NCBI GenBank assembly: GCA_958295695.1
Contig: OY282363.1
Location: 3,042,225-3,106,224 of the forward strand
From: an uncultured Alphaproteobacteria bacterium
GTDB taxonomy: Bacteria; Pseudomonadota; Alphaproteobacteria; SP197
Length of the DNA stretch: 64,000 nucleotides
Direction of reading: 5' to 3'
The notes beneath the pieces were generated by a model. It had not been told where the DNA came from, did no database searches, and was given only the letters and a program-made list of their open reading frames with translations. Below are positions 49,550-62,188 of the stretch, in pieces (the stretch's first letter is position 1; every line of letters starts with the position of its first letter). Both the position numbers and the translations under genes were made by a program.

Positions 49550-50125
49550 ATGGCCGATGACGCTTATCTCGAAGGCCGTTGCCTGATCGCGATGCCCACC
49601 ATCGGCGACCCCCGCTTCGAGCGCGCTCTGATCTACATGTGCGCGCACAGCGCCGACGGCGCGATGGGGCTCGTCGTGAACAAGCCGCTCGACGATTTCT
49701 CCTTCGCCGAGCTCCTGGAACAGATGGGCGTCGAGGAACGCGGCGCCACGGACCGCATCCGCCTGCATTTCGGCGGCCCGGTCGAGACCGGCCGGGGCTT
49801 CGTGCTCCATTCCGACGACTACATGCACGACGGAACCCTGCGGATCGCGGGCGGCGTGGCGCTGACCGCGACCATCGATGTGCTCAAGGCCATGGCCAGC
49901 GGCGCCGGGCCCCACGCCAGCATCCTGGCGCTGGGCTACGCCGGCTGGGCGCCGGGCCAGCTCGACGCGGAGCTCCGGGCCAACGGCTGGCTCACCTGCG
50001 ACGCCGACCACGACCTCCTGTTCGGCGTCGACCTCAACGGCAAGTGGCGCAAGGCGCTGACCCGCATCGGCATCGACCCGGCCATGCTGTCGACCGACGT
50101 CGGCGAGACCGGACGGCCGAACTGA
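49550..50125 (+). CDS. YqgE/AlgH-family protein
   Basis: A 191-residue protein of the YqgE/AlgH family (DUF179): YLEGRCLIAMPTIGDPRFERALIYMCAHSADGAMGLVVNKPL near the start, HFGGPVETGRGFVLHS in the middle, LGYAGWAPGQLDAELRANGWL near the end. It is a well-conserved cytoplasmic protein whose molecular function is still unclear; AlgH in Pseudomonas affects alginate gene expression. ATG 49550 has GGGAGGG upstream. It stands alone between divergent and convergent neighbours. Confidence 0.93.
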   Translation: MADDAYLEGRCLIAMPTIGDPRFERALIYMCAHSADGAMGLVVNKPLDDFSFAELLEQMGVEERGATDRIRLHFGGPVETGRGFVLHSDDYMHDGTLRIAGGVALTATIDVLKAMASGAGPHASILALGYAGWAPGQLDAELRANGWLTCDADHDLLFGVDLNGKWRKALTRIGIDPAMLSTDVGETGRPN

Positions 50126-50237
50126 CGCGCCCTCGCGCCACGAGCCGTGGGGGTTTGCCGATGGGCCACCACGACACGACCGGTTTCGAGTGGATGGACG
50201 CGAGGGAAGCCAAGCCGGCTTTCCGGCGCGGGACGGC

Positions 50238-50525
50238 TCATGCGGCGTCCGCGGACCGCACCCGCCGGGCGATCTCGGCGCCGCGCTCCCGTTCGATCCG
50301 CGCGATGTCGTACTGGCTCTGGAGACCGGTCCAGAACGGCGCGCCGTTGCCGAAATAGCGGCCGAGACGCACCGCCGTGTCGGCGGCGATCGAACGGCGA
50401 CCGTTCAGAATGTCCGTCACGCGGCCCGACGGCGCGCCGAGATCCAGCGCCAGCCTGTTGGCGCTCAAGCCCCTCGCCTCGAGTTCGCGCTTCAGAAGCC
50501 GGCCTGGGTGCGACATCGGGAACAT
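50238..50525 (-). CDS. higA: HigA-type antitoxin (XRE helix-turn-helix), orphan
   Basis: A 95-residue HTH protein of the HigA/VapI family: MSHPGRLLKRELEARGLSAN, then RLALDLGAPSGRVTDILNGR (recognition helix) and RSIAADTAVRLGRYFGNGAPFWTGLQSQYDIARIE, all characteristic. HigA represses its operon and binds the HigB mRNA interferase. Normally higB precedes higA on the same strand; here the upstream gene is an acetyltransferase ending 22 bases before, and no HigB-like frame exists on either side, so the antitoxin is an orphan. It may survive as a regulator or guard against a toxin elsewhere. Start at 50525; ATG 50516 is also possible. Confidence 0.88.
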   Translation of the reverse strand: MFPMSHPGRLLKRELEARGLSANRLALDLGAPSGRVTDILNGRRSIAADTAVRLGRYFGNGAPFWTGLQSQYDIARIERERGAEIARRVRSADAA

Positions 50526-50547
50526 GGCGTTCGGCCCCCTGTGACGG

Positions 50548-51162
50548 TCACGGACGCTTCTGGCGGGCAGTCCGTTCGCGCCAGTCCGAATCGATCAGGG
50601 CGAACAGCAGGTGATCGCGCCAGGCGCCGTCGATCTTGAGGTAGCTGTGGGCGAGGCCTTCCAGCTTGAAGCCGAGGGACTCCAGCAACCGGCGGCTGGG
50701 TTCGTTGACCGGCAGGCAGGCGGCCTCGAGGCGGTGCAGGGCGAGATCGTCGAACACGTGGGCCGCGACCGCGTCGACGGCCTCGGTCATGTATCCCTTG
50801 CGCGCGAAGCGCTGGCCGATCCAGTAGCCCAGGGTCGCGGCCTGCGCGACGCCCCTGCGGACATCGCCGAGCGTGACGCCGCCCATGAGCGCGTCGTCCT
50901 CCGACCGGAAGACGAAGAAGCTGTAGCCCGCGCCGGCCTCCCGGTCGCGCGCCTGGCCGCGCAGCCTGCGGCGGAACGCGGCCCGGGTCAGGGCGTCGCG
51001 CGGCCATGTCGGCTCCCAGGGCCGCAGGAACTCCCGGCTTTCGCCGCGGAGTTGCGCCCAGGCGCTCCAGTCGTCCGCGACGGGCTGGCGCAGCACGAGC
51101 CGGCGGGTCGTGAACGCCGGGACGCGGCCGTCGGCCGGAGTCTTGCGCAGCAGTCCTAGCAA
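50548..51162 (-). CDS. GNAT acetyltransferase, RimJ/RimL type
   Basis: A GNAT-domain protein of about 204 residues. TTRRLVLRQPVADDWSAWAQL is the usual start of the RimJ/RimL group; ALMGGVTLGDVRRG, ATLGYWIGQRFARKGYMTEAV (acetyl-CoA loop QRFARKGY) and LHRLEAACLPVNEPSRRLLESLGFKLEG follow. It would acetylate a protein N-terminus or small amine. No ATG exists before the conserved region; TTG at 51162 (LLGLLRKTP) overlaps the stop of the M16 peptidase gene (TTGCTAG), giving coupled translation. CTG or other later codons cannot be excluded. The position after an M16 peptidase is typical of related alphaproteobacteria. Confidence 0.86.
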   Translation of the reverse strand: MLGLLRKTPADGRVPAFTTRRLVLRQPVADDWSAWAQLRGESREFLRPWEPTWPRDALTRAAFRRRLRGQARDREAGAGYSFFVFRSEDDALMGGVTLGDVRRGVAQAATLGYWIGQRFARKGYMTEAVDAVAAHVFDDLALHRLEAACLPVNEPSRRLLESLGFKLEGLAHSYLKIDGAWRDHLLFALIDSDWRERTARQKRP

Positions 51163-52430
51163 GGCCGCGCCCGGTTCAGGCGTTCGGCGATACGGTCGTA
51201 CTGCCCGACGCCCGGCTCCGGCCCGATCGTCGCCACCGTGGGCGCCGGACCGGCGAGCAGCCTGAGCGCGCAGTCGCGCACGTCCGCCAGGCCGACCGCG
51301 TCGAGCTTCTCGACCGCCTCCCGTTGCGGCACGGGCCGGCCGAAGACGAGCATCTGGCGCGCCAGCGTCTCGCAGCGCGACGCCGTGCTCTCGCGCGCCA
51401 TGAGGAGCCCCGCCTTGAGCTGGGTGCGGGCGCGCTCCAGCTCGTCCGCGTCGAGGTCCTCTCCGGCGCGCACCAGCTCGTCGGCGATCAGCCCGGCGAC
51501 CTCGGCGCCGTCCTCGGCCGCGCAGCCGGCGTAGACGCCGAACAGGCCGCCGTCGACGAACGGCGAATGGAAGGCGTAGATGGCGTAGGCGAGGCCGCGC
51601 GTCTCGCGCACCTCCTGGAACAGGCGCGAGGACATGCCCCCGCCCAGCGCGTTGGCCAGGAGCTGCACCGCGTGGTAGTGGCGATCGTCGAAGCCGACGC
51701 CGGCGAAGCCCGCGACCAGGTGGAGCTGCTCGACATCGTCCTGGCGTTCGACGGCGCCGCCGCCATAGGCGGCCGGCTCGGCGACATGCCCGTTGGAGCG
51801 ACCGAGCCCGGCGAAACGGTCCTCCGCCAGGCGGACCGCCGCGTCGTGGTCGACCCCGCCCGCGGCCGCGAGCACCATGCTGTCGGCCGTGTAGTAGCGG
51901 CCCATGAAGTCGACCAGGGAGTCCCGCCGGAACCCTTCGACCCGCTCGCTCGTTCCCAGGATCGACCGGCCCATGGGCTGGTCGGGGAAGGCGCGCTCCT
52001 GGAACAGGTCGAAGATCAGGTCGTCGGGCGTGTCGAGGACCTGGGCGATCTCCTGCATCACGACCCACCGCTCCCGCTCCAGCTCGTCCTCGTCGAACAC
52101 GGAGTTCCGCAGGATATCGGCCAGGACGTCGACGGCGAGCGGGACGTCGTCCTTCAGCACGCGGGCGTAGTAGGCCGTGTGCTCGCGCGAGGTGTAGGCG
52201 TTCACATGGCCGCCCACATCCTCGATCTCCTGGGCGATCGTCCGGGCGTCGCGCCGTTCGGTGCCCTTGAACGCCATGTGCTCCAGCAGATGGGAGATGC
52301 CGTTGAGCTCGGCCGGCTCGTCGCGCGCGCCGACATCGACCCAGACGCCGACAGCCGCGGATTCCACGCCGTCGATCGCGTCGGTCGCCACGCTCATCCC
52401 GTTGTCCAGCCTCGTCACCTCGATGCTCAT
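51156..52430 (-). CDS. M16-family zinc metallopeptidase (mitochondrial processing peptidase-like)
   Basis: A 424-residue peptidase with the inverted zinc motif HLLEH at residues 47-51 and the third ligand Glu in the ELERERWVVMQEIAQ helix about 75 residues later. The C-terminal half has GGGMSSRLFQEVRETRGLAYAIYAF, which is the R/Y pair shared with the mitochondrial processing peptidase beta subunit. It degrades or processes peptides in the cytoplasm or cell envelope; no signal peptide is present. It follows thrC by 46 bases and is followed, with overlap, by the GNAT gene: a fixed thrC-M16-GNAT arrangement in this group of bacteria. Confidence 0.94.
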   Translation of the reverse strand: MSIEVTRLDNGMSVATDAIDGVESAAVGVWVDVGARDEPAELNGISHLLEHMAFKGTERRDARTIAQEIEDVGGHVNAYTSREHTAYYARVLKDDVPLAVDVLADILRNSVFDEDELERERWVVMQEIAQVLDTPDDLIFDLFQERAFPDQPMGRSILGTSERVEGFRRDSLVDFMGRYYTADSMVLAAAGGVDHDAAVRLAEDRFAGLGRSNGHVAEPAAYGGGAVERQDDVEQLHLVAGFAGVGFDDRHYHAVQLLANALGGGMSSRLFQEVRETRGLAYAIYAFHSPFVDGGLFGVYAGCAAEDGAEVAGLIADELVRAGEDLDADELERARTQLKAGLLMARESTASRCETLARQMLVFGRPVPQREAVEKLDAVGLADVRDCALRLLAGPAPTVATIGPEPGVGQYDRIAERLNRARPC

Positions 52431-52476
52431 GGTCCTCCCACGGCGCTCCGGGCGTCTTGCGCGCCTCGTCGAGCCC

Positions 52477-53868
52477 CTATGTCGATTCGCCCAGGATGAA
52501 AGCCTGCACGGCGGCCAGGTCGTTTGGCAAGGCGGCGAACCGCTCCGGCCGCGTCATGACGGCGGCGAGGCTTGCCGGCATGTCCGGCTCGCGGCCGATG
52601 GACGACGCGATCGCCTCGGGAAACTTCGCCGGATGCGCCTGGGCGTGGGTGATGACCGGGACGCCGCCGTCGATGCCGACGGACCGCGCCGCCGCGGCGC
52701 CGCAGGCGGTGTGCGGATCGACCGCCACGCCGCGGGTCTCGTACATGCGCCGGATCTCGGCGCGGATGCCGTCGTCGTCGAGGCGGTGGCTCGCCATGAG
52801 CGCGGCGGCGCGGCGGCGGGCCTCCGGTTCGGCCTCGAACCCGCCGGACTGCCCGAGGCGCGCCATCAGGCCCGCGGTCGCCGCGCCGTCGCGCCCGTGG
52901 ATCTCGAACAGCAGCCGCTCGAAGTTGCTCGAGACCTGGATATCCATGCTGGGCGCGAGCGTCGGCGTCGCGGCCCCGGGCCGGTACGATCCCGTCGCGA
53001 GGAAGCGGTGCAGGATGTCGTTGGCGTTGGTCGCCACGACGAGGCGGGCGACCGGCAGGCCCATCCGGTGAGCGACATAGCCGGCGAAGGCGGCGCCGAA
53101 GTTGGCCGAGGGGACGCTGAACGCCACTTCGCGGTCGGGCGCGCCGAGCCGGATCGCCGAGGCGACGTAGTAGACGGTCTGGGCCATGACGCGGGCCCAG
53201 TTGATGGAGTTGACGGCGGCCATGTTGACGCGCTCCCGGAAGGCCCGGTCGGCGAACATGGCCTTCACCAGCGCCTGGCAATCGTCGAAGGCGCCCTCGA
53301 TGGAGAGGCAGTGGACGTTCGCGGCCCCGGACGTCGTCATCTGGCGGCGCTGCACCTCGCTCACCCTGCCTTCGGGGAAGAGGATGTAGACCTCCATGTT
53401 GGCGCGCCCGGCGCATCCGGCGATCGCCGCCGAGCCGGTGTCGCCCGAGGTGGCGCCGACGATCGTGACGCGCTCGCCGCGGCGCGCCAGCGCCCGGTCG
53501 AACAGGCGGCCCAGGAGCTGCAGCGCGATGTCCTTGAAGGCGAGGGTGGGGCCGTGGAAGAGCTCGAGCAGCCAGTCGTCGTCGCCGGTCTGGATCATCG
53601 GCGTCACGGCCGGATGGTCGAAGGCCGCATAGGCATCGGCGGTCATGGCGAGCAGTTCGTCGGGTTCCATCCAGTCTTCGACGAAGGGGTGGACGACCCG
53701 GGCCGCGATCCCGGCATACGACAGGCCCCGCATCGCGCGGAGCGCGTCCGCGTCGAGCCGGGGCCAGGTTTCCGGCAGGTAGAGCCCGCCGTCGGACGCC
53801 AGGCCCGCGAGCAGGACCTCTTCGAAACCGAGGACCGGCGCGTCGCCGCGTGTGCTGAGATAGCGCAT
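52477..53868 (-). CDS. thrC: Threonine synthase
   Basis: A 463-residue threonine synthase of the long bacterial form. RYLSTRGDAPVLGFEEVLLAGLASDGGLY is its N-terminal block, Lys112 in LAFKDIALQLLG binds pyridoxal phosphate, and IVGATSGDTGSAAI binds the phosphate near residue 140. It converts O-phosphohomoserine to threonine, the last step of the pathway. Complete and normal length. Downstream of surf1 by about 80 bases, and probably in the same long transcript as the oxidase genes or from its own promoter in the gap. Confidence 0.97.
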   Translation of the reverse strand: MRYLSTRGDAPVLGFEEVLLAGLASDGGLYLPETWPRLDADALRAMRGLSYAGIAARVVHPFVEDWMEPDELLAMTADAYAAFDHPAVTPMIQTGDDDWLLELFHGPTLAFKDIALQLLGRLFDRALARRGERVTIVGATSGDTGSAAIAGCAGRANMEVYILFPEGRVSEVQRRQMTTSGAANVHCLSIEGAFDDCQALVKAMFADRAFRERVNMAAVNSINWARVMAQTVYYVASAIRLGAPDREVAFSVPSANFGAAFAGYVAHRMGLPVARLVVATNANDILHRFLATGSYRPGAATPTLAPSMDIQVSSNFERLLFEIHGRDGAATAGLMARLGQSGGFEAEPEARRRAAALMASHRLDDDGIRAEIRRMYETRGVAVDPHTACGAAAARSVGIDGGVPVITHAQAHPAKFPEAIASSIGREPDMPASLAAVMTRPERFAALPNDLAAVQAFILGEST

Positions 53869-53950
53869 GGTCAGCCCGGATAACGCCCTTCCGCGCGGGC
53901 TTCAAACACCCCGGCCCCGGGCGGCGGGCCGGTCTCCGCGCGGATCGCGT

Positions 53951-54682
53951 TCACGCCGTTCGTTCCCCTCCGGCCCGGCGCAGGCGGAGCGTGAAGACGA
54001 CCGCGGCCGCCGCGGCCAGTCCGTACCACGTGACGGCGTACTCGATGTGCCGGTTCGGCGGATCGAACCGCGCCTGGCCGCCCGCGAGACCGGCGCCCGC
54101 CGGGTCCTCGTCGGCGTGGATTACCGCCGGCGGCAGGTCAACTCCGGCGGTCCGCCCGATCAGGTCGAGATCGATCCAGAACCAGGCCCGGCCCGAGGGG
54201 TCGTTGTCGTGGGTGAAGAACCCCTGTGTCTCGCCGGGGCGTAGCACGCCGGTCACCTCGACGGGGCCGGCGGGCGTCGGCGGCAGCGCCGCGAGCGCCA
54301 GCTTGAAGGACCCGGCCCGGGCGACGCCGCGGTTGACCAGCACGTGGCCGCCGCCCTCGAGCGCGAGCGGGGTCAGGATGTGGTAGCCGGGACGCCCGTC
54401 GGTCCCGACCCGGTAGAGCGCGAAGTGGTCGTCGAGAAACGCCCCGGTCGCGCGCACCGGCCGCCACTCCCGCTCGCCGAGCGGCAGGGCGAGCGCGGCG
54501 TCGAGCGGGACCGGGGCCGAGGCGAGCCTCGCCGCCATGGTTTCGATCAGCCCGGCCTTCCAGCCCAGGCGGTGGAGCTGCCAGGTCCCCAGCGCCAGAA
54601 GGACGGCGACGACGGTCGCGGCCCCGGCGATGGCGAGCGCGCGGCCTCGGGGACCGCCGGCGCGGGCGCTAATGGTGGACAA
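53951..54682 (-). CDS. SURF1-family cytochrome oxidase assembly protein
   Basis: A 243-residue inner-membrane protein with two transmembrane helices, near residues 16-33 (LAIAGAATVVAVLLALGTWQ) and 218-235 (YGLAAAAAVVFTLRL). Typical motifs: GTWQLHRLGWKAGLIE, the RPVRATGAFL block, GHVLVNRGV, and RHIEYAVTWYGLA at the end. SURF1 helps insert heme a into subunit I. The start seems to be TTG at 54682, overlapping the last 14 bases of coxC; no ATG exists before the first helix. Last gene of the oxidase cluster. Confidence 0.9.
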   Translation of the reverse strand: MSTISARAGGPRGRALAIAGAATVVAVLLALGTWQLHRLGWKAGLIETMAARLASAPVPLDAALALPLGEREWRPVRATGAFLDDHFALYRVGTDGRPGYHILTPLALEGGGHVLVNRGVARAGSFKLALAALPPTPAGPVEVTGVLRPGETQGFFTHDNDPSGRAWFWIDLDLIGRTAGVDLPPAVIHADEDPAGAGLAGGQARFDPPNRHIEYAVTWYGLAAAAAVVFTLRLRRAGGERTA

Positions 54683-55481
54683 TCTCGCCCGCGCCCCACC
54701 AGTAGATGCAGCAGAACAGGAAGAGCCACACCACGTCGACGAAATGCCAGTACCAGGCGGCCGCCTCGAAGCCGAAGTGCTGGTTGGGCGTGAAGTCGCC
54801 CCTGTGCGCGCGCACGAGGCAAACGCCGAGGAACAGCGTGCCGACGATGACGTGGAAACCGTGGAAGCCCGTCGCCATGAAGAAGGTGGAACCGTAAATC
54901 CCGCCGCGGAAGCCGAACGGCGCCTCGCTGTACTCGACGATCTGGAAAGCCGTGAAGGTGACGCCCAGCACCACCGTCACCCAGAGGCCGGCGACGAGCT
55001 GGTCCCGGTTGCCCTCCTTCAGCGCGTGGTGCGCCCAGGTCACGGTGGTGCCCGAGGTCAGCAGGACGAGCGTGTTGATGAAGGGCAGGTCCCAGGGATC
55101 GAAGGTCAGGATGCCTTCGGGCGGCCATATCCCCCCCATCTGGACCGTCGGGAAGAACGCCGCGTTGAAGTAGGCCCAGAACCAGGCGACGAAGAACATG
55201 ACCTCCGACGCGATGAAGAGCGCCATGCCGTAGCGCAGGCCGATCTGGACGACGGGCGTGTGCGCCTTCTCGACCTGGGCCTCGCGGACCACGTCGCGCC
55301 ACCAGAAGAACATGGTGGTCAGCGCCAGGACGAGACCCGGGAAGAGCATCCACCAGCGGTCGGGGCTCGCGAACATCATGATCGCGCCCGAGGCCAGCAC
55401 CAGCGCCGAGAACGCGCCCAGGGCCGGCCAGGGGCTGGGATCGACCAGATGATAGGGATGCTTCTGTGCACCGTCGGCCAT
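54669..55481 (-). CDS. coxC: Cytochrome c oxidase subunit III
   Basis: A 270-residue subunit with about seven transmembrane helices. KHPYHLVDPSPWPALGAFSA opens it, GMALFIASEVMFFVAWFWAYF includes the conserved Glu near residue 95, and the end has FGFEAAAWYWHFVDVVWLFLFCCIYWWG, the family signature. Subunit III stabilises the aa3 oxidase and its proton uptake. It follows ctaG by 22 bases and overlaps surf1 by 14 bases. Confidence 0.96.
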   Translation of the reverse strand: MADGAQKHPYHLVDPSPWPALGAFSALVLASGAIMMFASPDRWWMLFPGLVLALTTMFFWWRDVVREAQVEKAHTPVVQIGLRYGMALFIASEVMFFVAWFWAYFNAAFFPTVQMGGIWPPEGILTFDPWDLPFINTLVLLTSGTTVTWAHHALKEGNRDQLVAGLWVTVVLGVTFTAFQIVEYSEAPFGFRGGIYGSTFFMATGFHGFHVIVGTLFLGVCLVRAHRGDFTPNQHFGFEAAAWYWHFVDVVWLFLFCCIYWWGAGEIVHH

Positions 55482-55503
55482 GGGCCTCTCCCCCCGGACT
55501 GGT

Positions 55504-56100
55504 TCAGTTGGCCGCCGCGCCGGCGTCCCCGGCCAGCGCGGCGTTGGTCTGGGCCCCGGCTCCCGCCGTCTCGAAGAAGGTGTAGGACAGGGTGATGGTG
55601 CGGACTTCCGATGTCAGCGGATCGGCCGCGAGCGCGGGATCGACGAAGAACGTGACCGGCATGGCGACGCTCTGGCCGGGCGCGAGAACCTGCTCGACGA
55701 AGCAGAAGCAGTCGATCTTGGCGAAGTATTCGCCGACCTTCTGGGGCGTCACGTTGTAGGTCGAGGCGCCGGAGACCGCGCGGCCGGTCGGGTTGAACGC
55801 CTCGTAGAAGACCGTCACCTGCTCGCCGACGCGCGCGGTGACCTCTCGCCTCATGGGCCTGAACTCCCACGGCATGCCGCGCGCGGTGTCGGCGTTGAAG
55901 CGCACGGTCACCAACGGAGCGCCGGATTCCGCACCGGGCGCGGCCTCGGCGGTCGTGGTCGTGCCGCCGTAGCCGGTGACCCGGCAGAAGAGCTGGTAGA
56001 GCGGCACCGCTCCGGCGGTCAGCGCGGCCATGCAGGCGAGCGCGAAGACGAGCGCGAGCGCCGTCGCGCGCTTGGCCCGGGTCGTCCGGCTCCCGCTCAT
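55504..56100 (-). CDS. ctaG: Cytochrome c oxidase assembly protein CtaG (Cox11)
   Basis: A 198-residue membrane-anchored copper chaperone: one helix near residues 12-34, then PLYQLFCRVTGYGG and the copper motif CFCF at Cys131 and Cys133 in AKIDCFCFVEQ, and FFVDPALAADP near the end. Cox11 delivers copper to the CuB site of subunit I. It lies 3 bases after the small membrane protein and 22 before coxC in the oxidase operon. Confidence 0.96.
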   Translation of the reverse strand: MSGSRTTRAKRATALALVFALACMAALTAGAVPLYQLFCRVTGYGGTTTTAEAAPGAESGAPLVTVRFNADTARGMPWEFRPMRREVTARVGEQVTVFYEAFNPTGRAVSGASTYNVTPQKVGEYFAKIDCFCFVEQVLAPGQSVAMPVTFFVDPALAADPLTSEVRTITLSYTFFETAGAGAQTNAALAGDAGAAAN

Positions 56101-56103
56101 CGC

Positions 56104-56223
56104 CTAGCCGCCCAGCTTGACGATGGTGATGACGTAGAACAGCGCGACGAACCCGGCCAGCGCGAGGCCGAGGGCGACATTGCGCCCGCGCCGCCGTCTC
56201 GCGCCGTCATCGCCGTCGGCCAT
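56104..56223 (-). CDS. 39-residue CoxF-like membrane peptide of the oxidase operon
   Basis: MADGDDGARRRRGRNVALG and then LALAGFVALFYVITIVKLGG: a charged N-terminus and one transmembrane helix. A peptide like this sits between ctaB and ctaG in many alphaproteobacterial oxidase operons (CoxF family). The ATG at 56223 begins one base after the ctaB stop and the gene ends 3 bases before ctaG, so the packing supports it. A longer frame to 56289 overlaps ctaB and is not preferred. Exact role unknown, presumably oxidase assembly. Confidence 0.8.
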   Translation of the reverse strand: MADGDDGARRRRGRNVALGLALAGFVALFYVITIVKLGG

Positions 56224-56224
56224 C

Positions 56225-57133
56225 TCACCACGGCCCCGCGAATGCCCGGTCGGCGACGAGAAGGGCGAAGAGCAGCGCGAGGTAGACAATGGAGTAGCGG
56301 AACATCCAGCGCGCGGCCGCGTCGGACCGCTCGACGAAGATGCGCGCCGCGCCGCCGACCAGCGCGAGCGAGAGCAGGACCGCCCCCGCGGCGTAGACCG
56401 GACCCGAGGTTCCCAGGAACCACGGCGCCGGCGCGAGCGGCAGCATCAGGACGCTGTAGGCCAGGATGTGGCGACGGGTGGACCGCGGGCCGGCGACGAC
56501 GGGCAGCATCGGGACGCCGGCGGCCGCGTAGTCGTCCGAACGGCAGAGCGCCAGCGACCAGAAATGGGGCGGGGTCCAGAAGAAGACGATGGCGAACAGG
56601 GCGAGCGAGGAGAGCGAAACGTCGCCGGTGACCGCGGCCCAGCCGATCGCCGGCGGAAAGGCGCCCGCGGCGCCGCCGACCACGATGTTCTGCGGCGTCC
56701 GGCGCTTGAGCCAGATCGTGTAGACCAGGATGTAGAAGGCGATCGCGGCCGCGAGCAGGGCGGCGGCGGCGGCGTTGACCGCCAGGCCCATGACCGTGAC
56801 CGAGGCGACCGCGAGCATCACGCCGAACTGCAGCGCGCTGCCGGGATCGACCCGGCCCGACGGAATCGGGCGGTGGCGCGTGCGGCGCATGACGGCGTCG
56901 ATGTCGCGCTCGTACCACATGTTGATGCAACCCGCCGCGCCGGCGCCGACCGCGATGCAGAGGACGGCGACGGCGGCGAGCACCGGATGGAGCGCGCCGG
57001 GGGCCAGGACGAGGCCGACCCACCCCGTGAACGTCACGAGCGACATCACGCGCGGCTTCAGGAGCGCGACGAAGTCGGCCGGCGCCGAAAGCGAAAGCGC
57101 CGGCGGCGCCGCGATGCCCGTCTCGGTGGTCAC
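56225..57133 (-). CDS. ctaB: Protoheme IX farnesyltransferase (heme O synthase)
   Basis: A 302-residue UbiA-family prenyltransferase with about nine transmembrane helices. [18 protein letters not shown] opens it; the first Asp-rich motif [24 protein letters not shown] binds the farnesyl diphosphate magnesium; [17 protein letters not shown] and [10 protein letters not shown] are hallmark motifs. It adds a farnesyl group to heme B to make heme O, the precursor of heme A for the oxidase. Between coxA and the small membrane peptide, gap 18 bases to coxA. Confidence 0.97.
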   Translation of the reverse strand: MTTETGIAAPPALSLSAPADFVALLKPRVMSLVTFTGWVGLVLAPGALHPVLAAVAVLCIAVGAGAAGCINMWYERDIDAVMRRTRHRPIPSGRVDPGSALQFGVMLAVASVTVMGLAVNAAAAALLAAAIAFYILVYTIWLKRRTPQNIVVGGAAGAFPPAIGWAAVTGDVSLSSLALFAIVFFWTPPHFWSLALCRSDDYAAAGVPMLPVVAGPRSTRRHILAYSVLMLPLAPAPWFLGTSGPVYAAGAVLLSLALVGGAARIFVERSDAAARWMFRYSIVYLALLFALLVADRAFAGPW

Positions 57134-57151
57134 GTCCGCCGGGCGCCCGCG

Positions 57152-61662
<4,511 letters not shown>

Positions 61663-62052
61663 TCAGACGACCGAGGCGGCGACGGCCTGGACCTCGACCT
61701 TGAGCGCCGGCGACGCGAGGGCCGGGACGAAGACCAGCGTGGACGCGGGCGCGACATCGCCCAGCGTCTCGGCGCGCGCCGCGCGCACGGCCGCGAGATT
61801 TTCCTCGCCCACGACATAGGTCGTCACCGAAACGAGGTTTTCGGCGGTCATGCCCTCGGCCGCCAGCACCGCCAGCAGGTTGGCGAAGCAGAGTTCGGCC
61901 TGGCGCGCCGGATCGCCGGGCGCCGCGCCGTCCGCCTCCGCGCCGATCTGGCCCGAGACGTGCAGGTGGCGCCAGCCCGCGGGCACGACCACGCCGTGGC
62001 TGTAGTTCGAGAGCGGCGCGGCCACGCCCTCCGGATTGAATCGCTTCAGCAT
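61663..62052 (-). CDS. RidA/YjgF-family protein
   Basis: A 129-residue RidA-superfamily protein: LKRFNPEGVAAPLSNYSHGVVVPAGWRHLHVSGQIG, then LAAEGMTAENLVSVTTYVV. The archetype RidA hydrolyses reactive enamines and imines from pyridoxal-phosphate enzymes. The C-terminal block usually carrying the catalytic Arg (RxAVxVxxLP) is changed to ASTLVFVPALASPALKVEVQAVA, with no Arg, so this is one of the non-archetypal subgroups and may have another role. ATG at 62052. Confidence 0.87.
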   Translation of the reverse strand: MLKRFNPEGVAAPLSNYSHGVVVPAGWRHLHVSGQIGAEADGAAPGDPARQAELCFANLLAVLAAEGMTAENLVSVTTYVVGEENLAAVRAARAETLGDVAPASTLVFVPALASPALKVEVQAVAASVV

Positions 62053-62188
62053 CTCCGTCCCTCCTCGGGTTCGTCCTGGCCGCGATCCGCCCCCAGAGCG
62101 CGATCCTGTCGGATGGGACCGGGTCCGGTTCCCTTCGACGGGCTCGGGGACCGTCGCCGCTCCCGGTTCGAGACGACAGGACAAGGCT

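Noticed and set aside
50161-50358. Small plus-strand frame starting MGHHDTTGFEWMDAREAKP
   Set aside because: Most of it is antisense to higA, there is no family resemblance and the ribosome site is weak. It may be a relic but cannot be supported.
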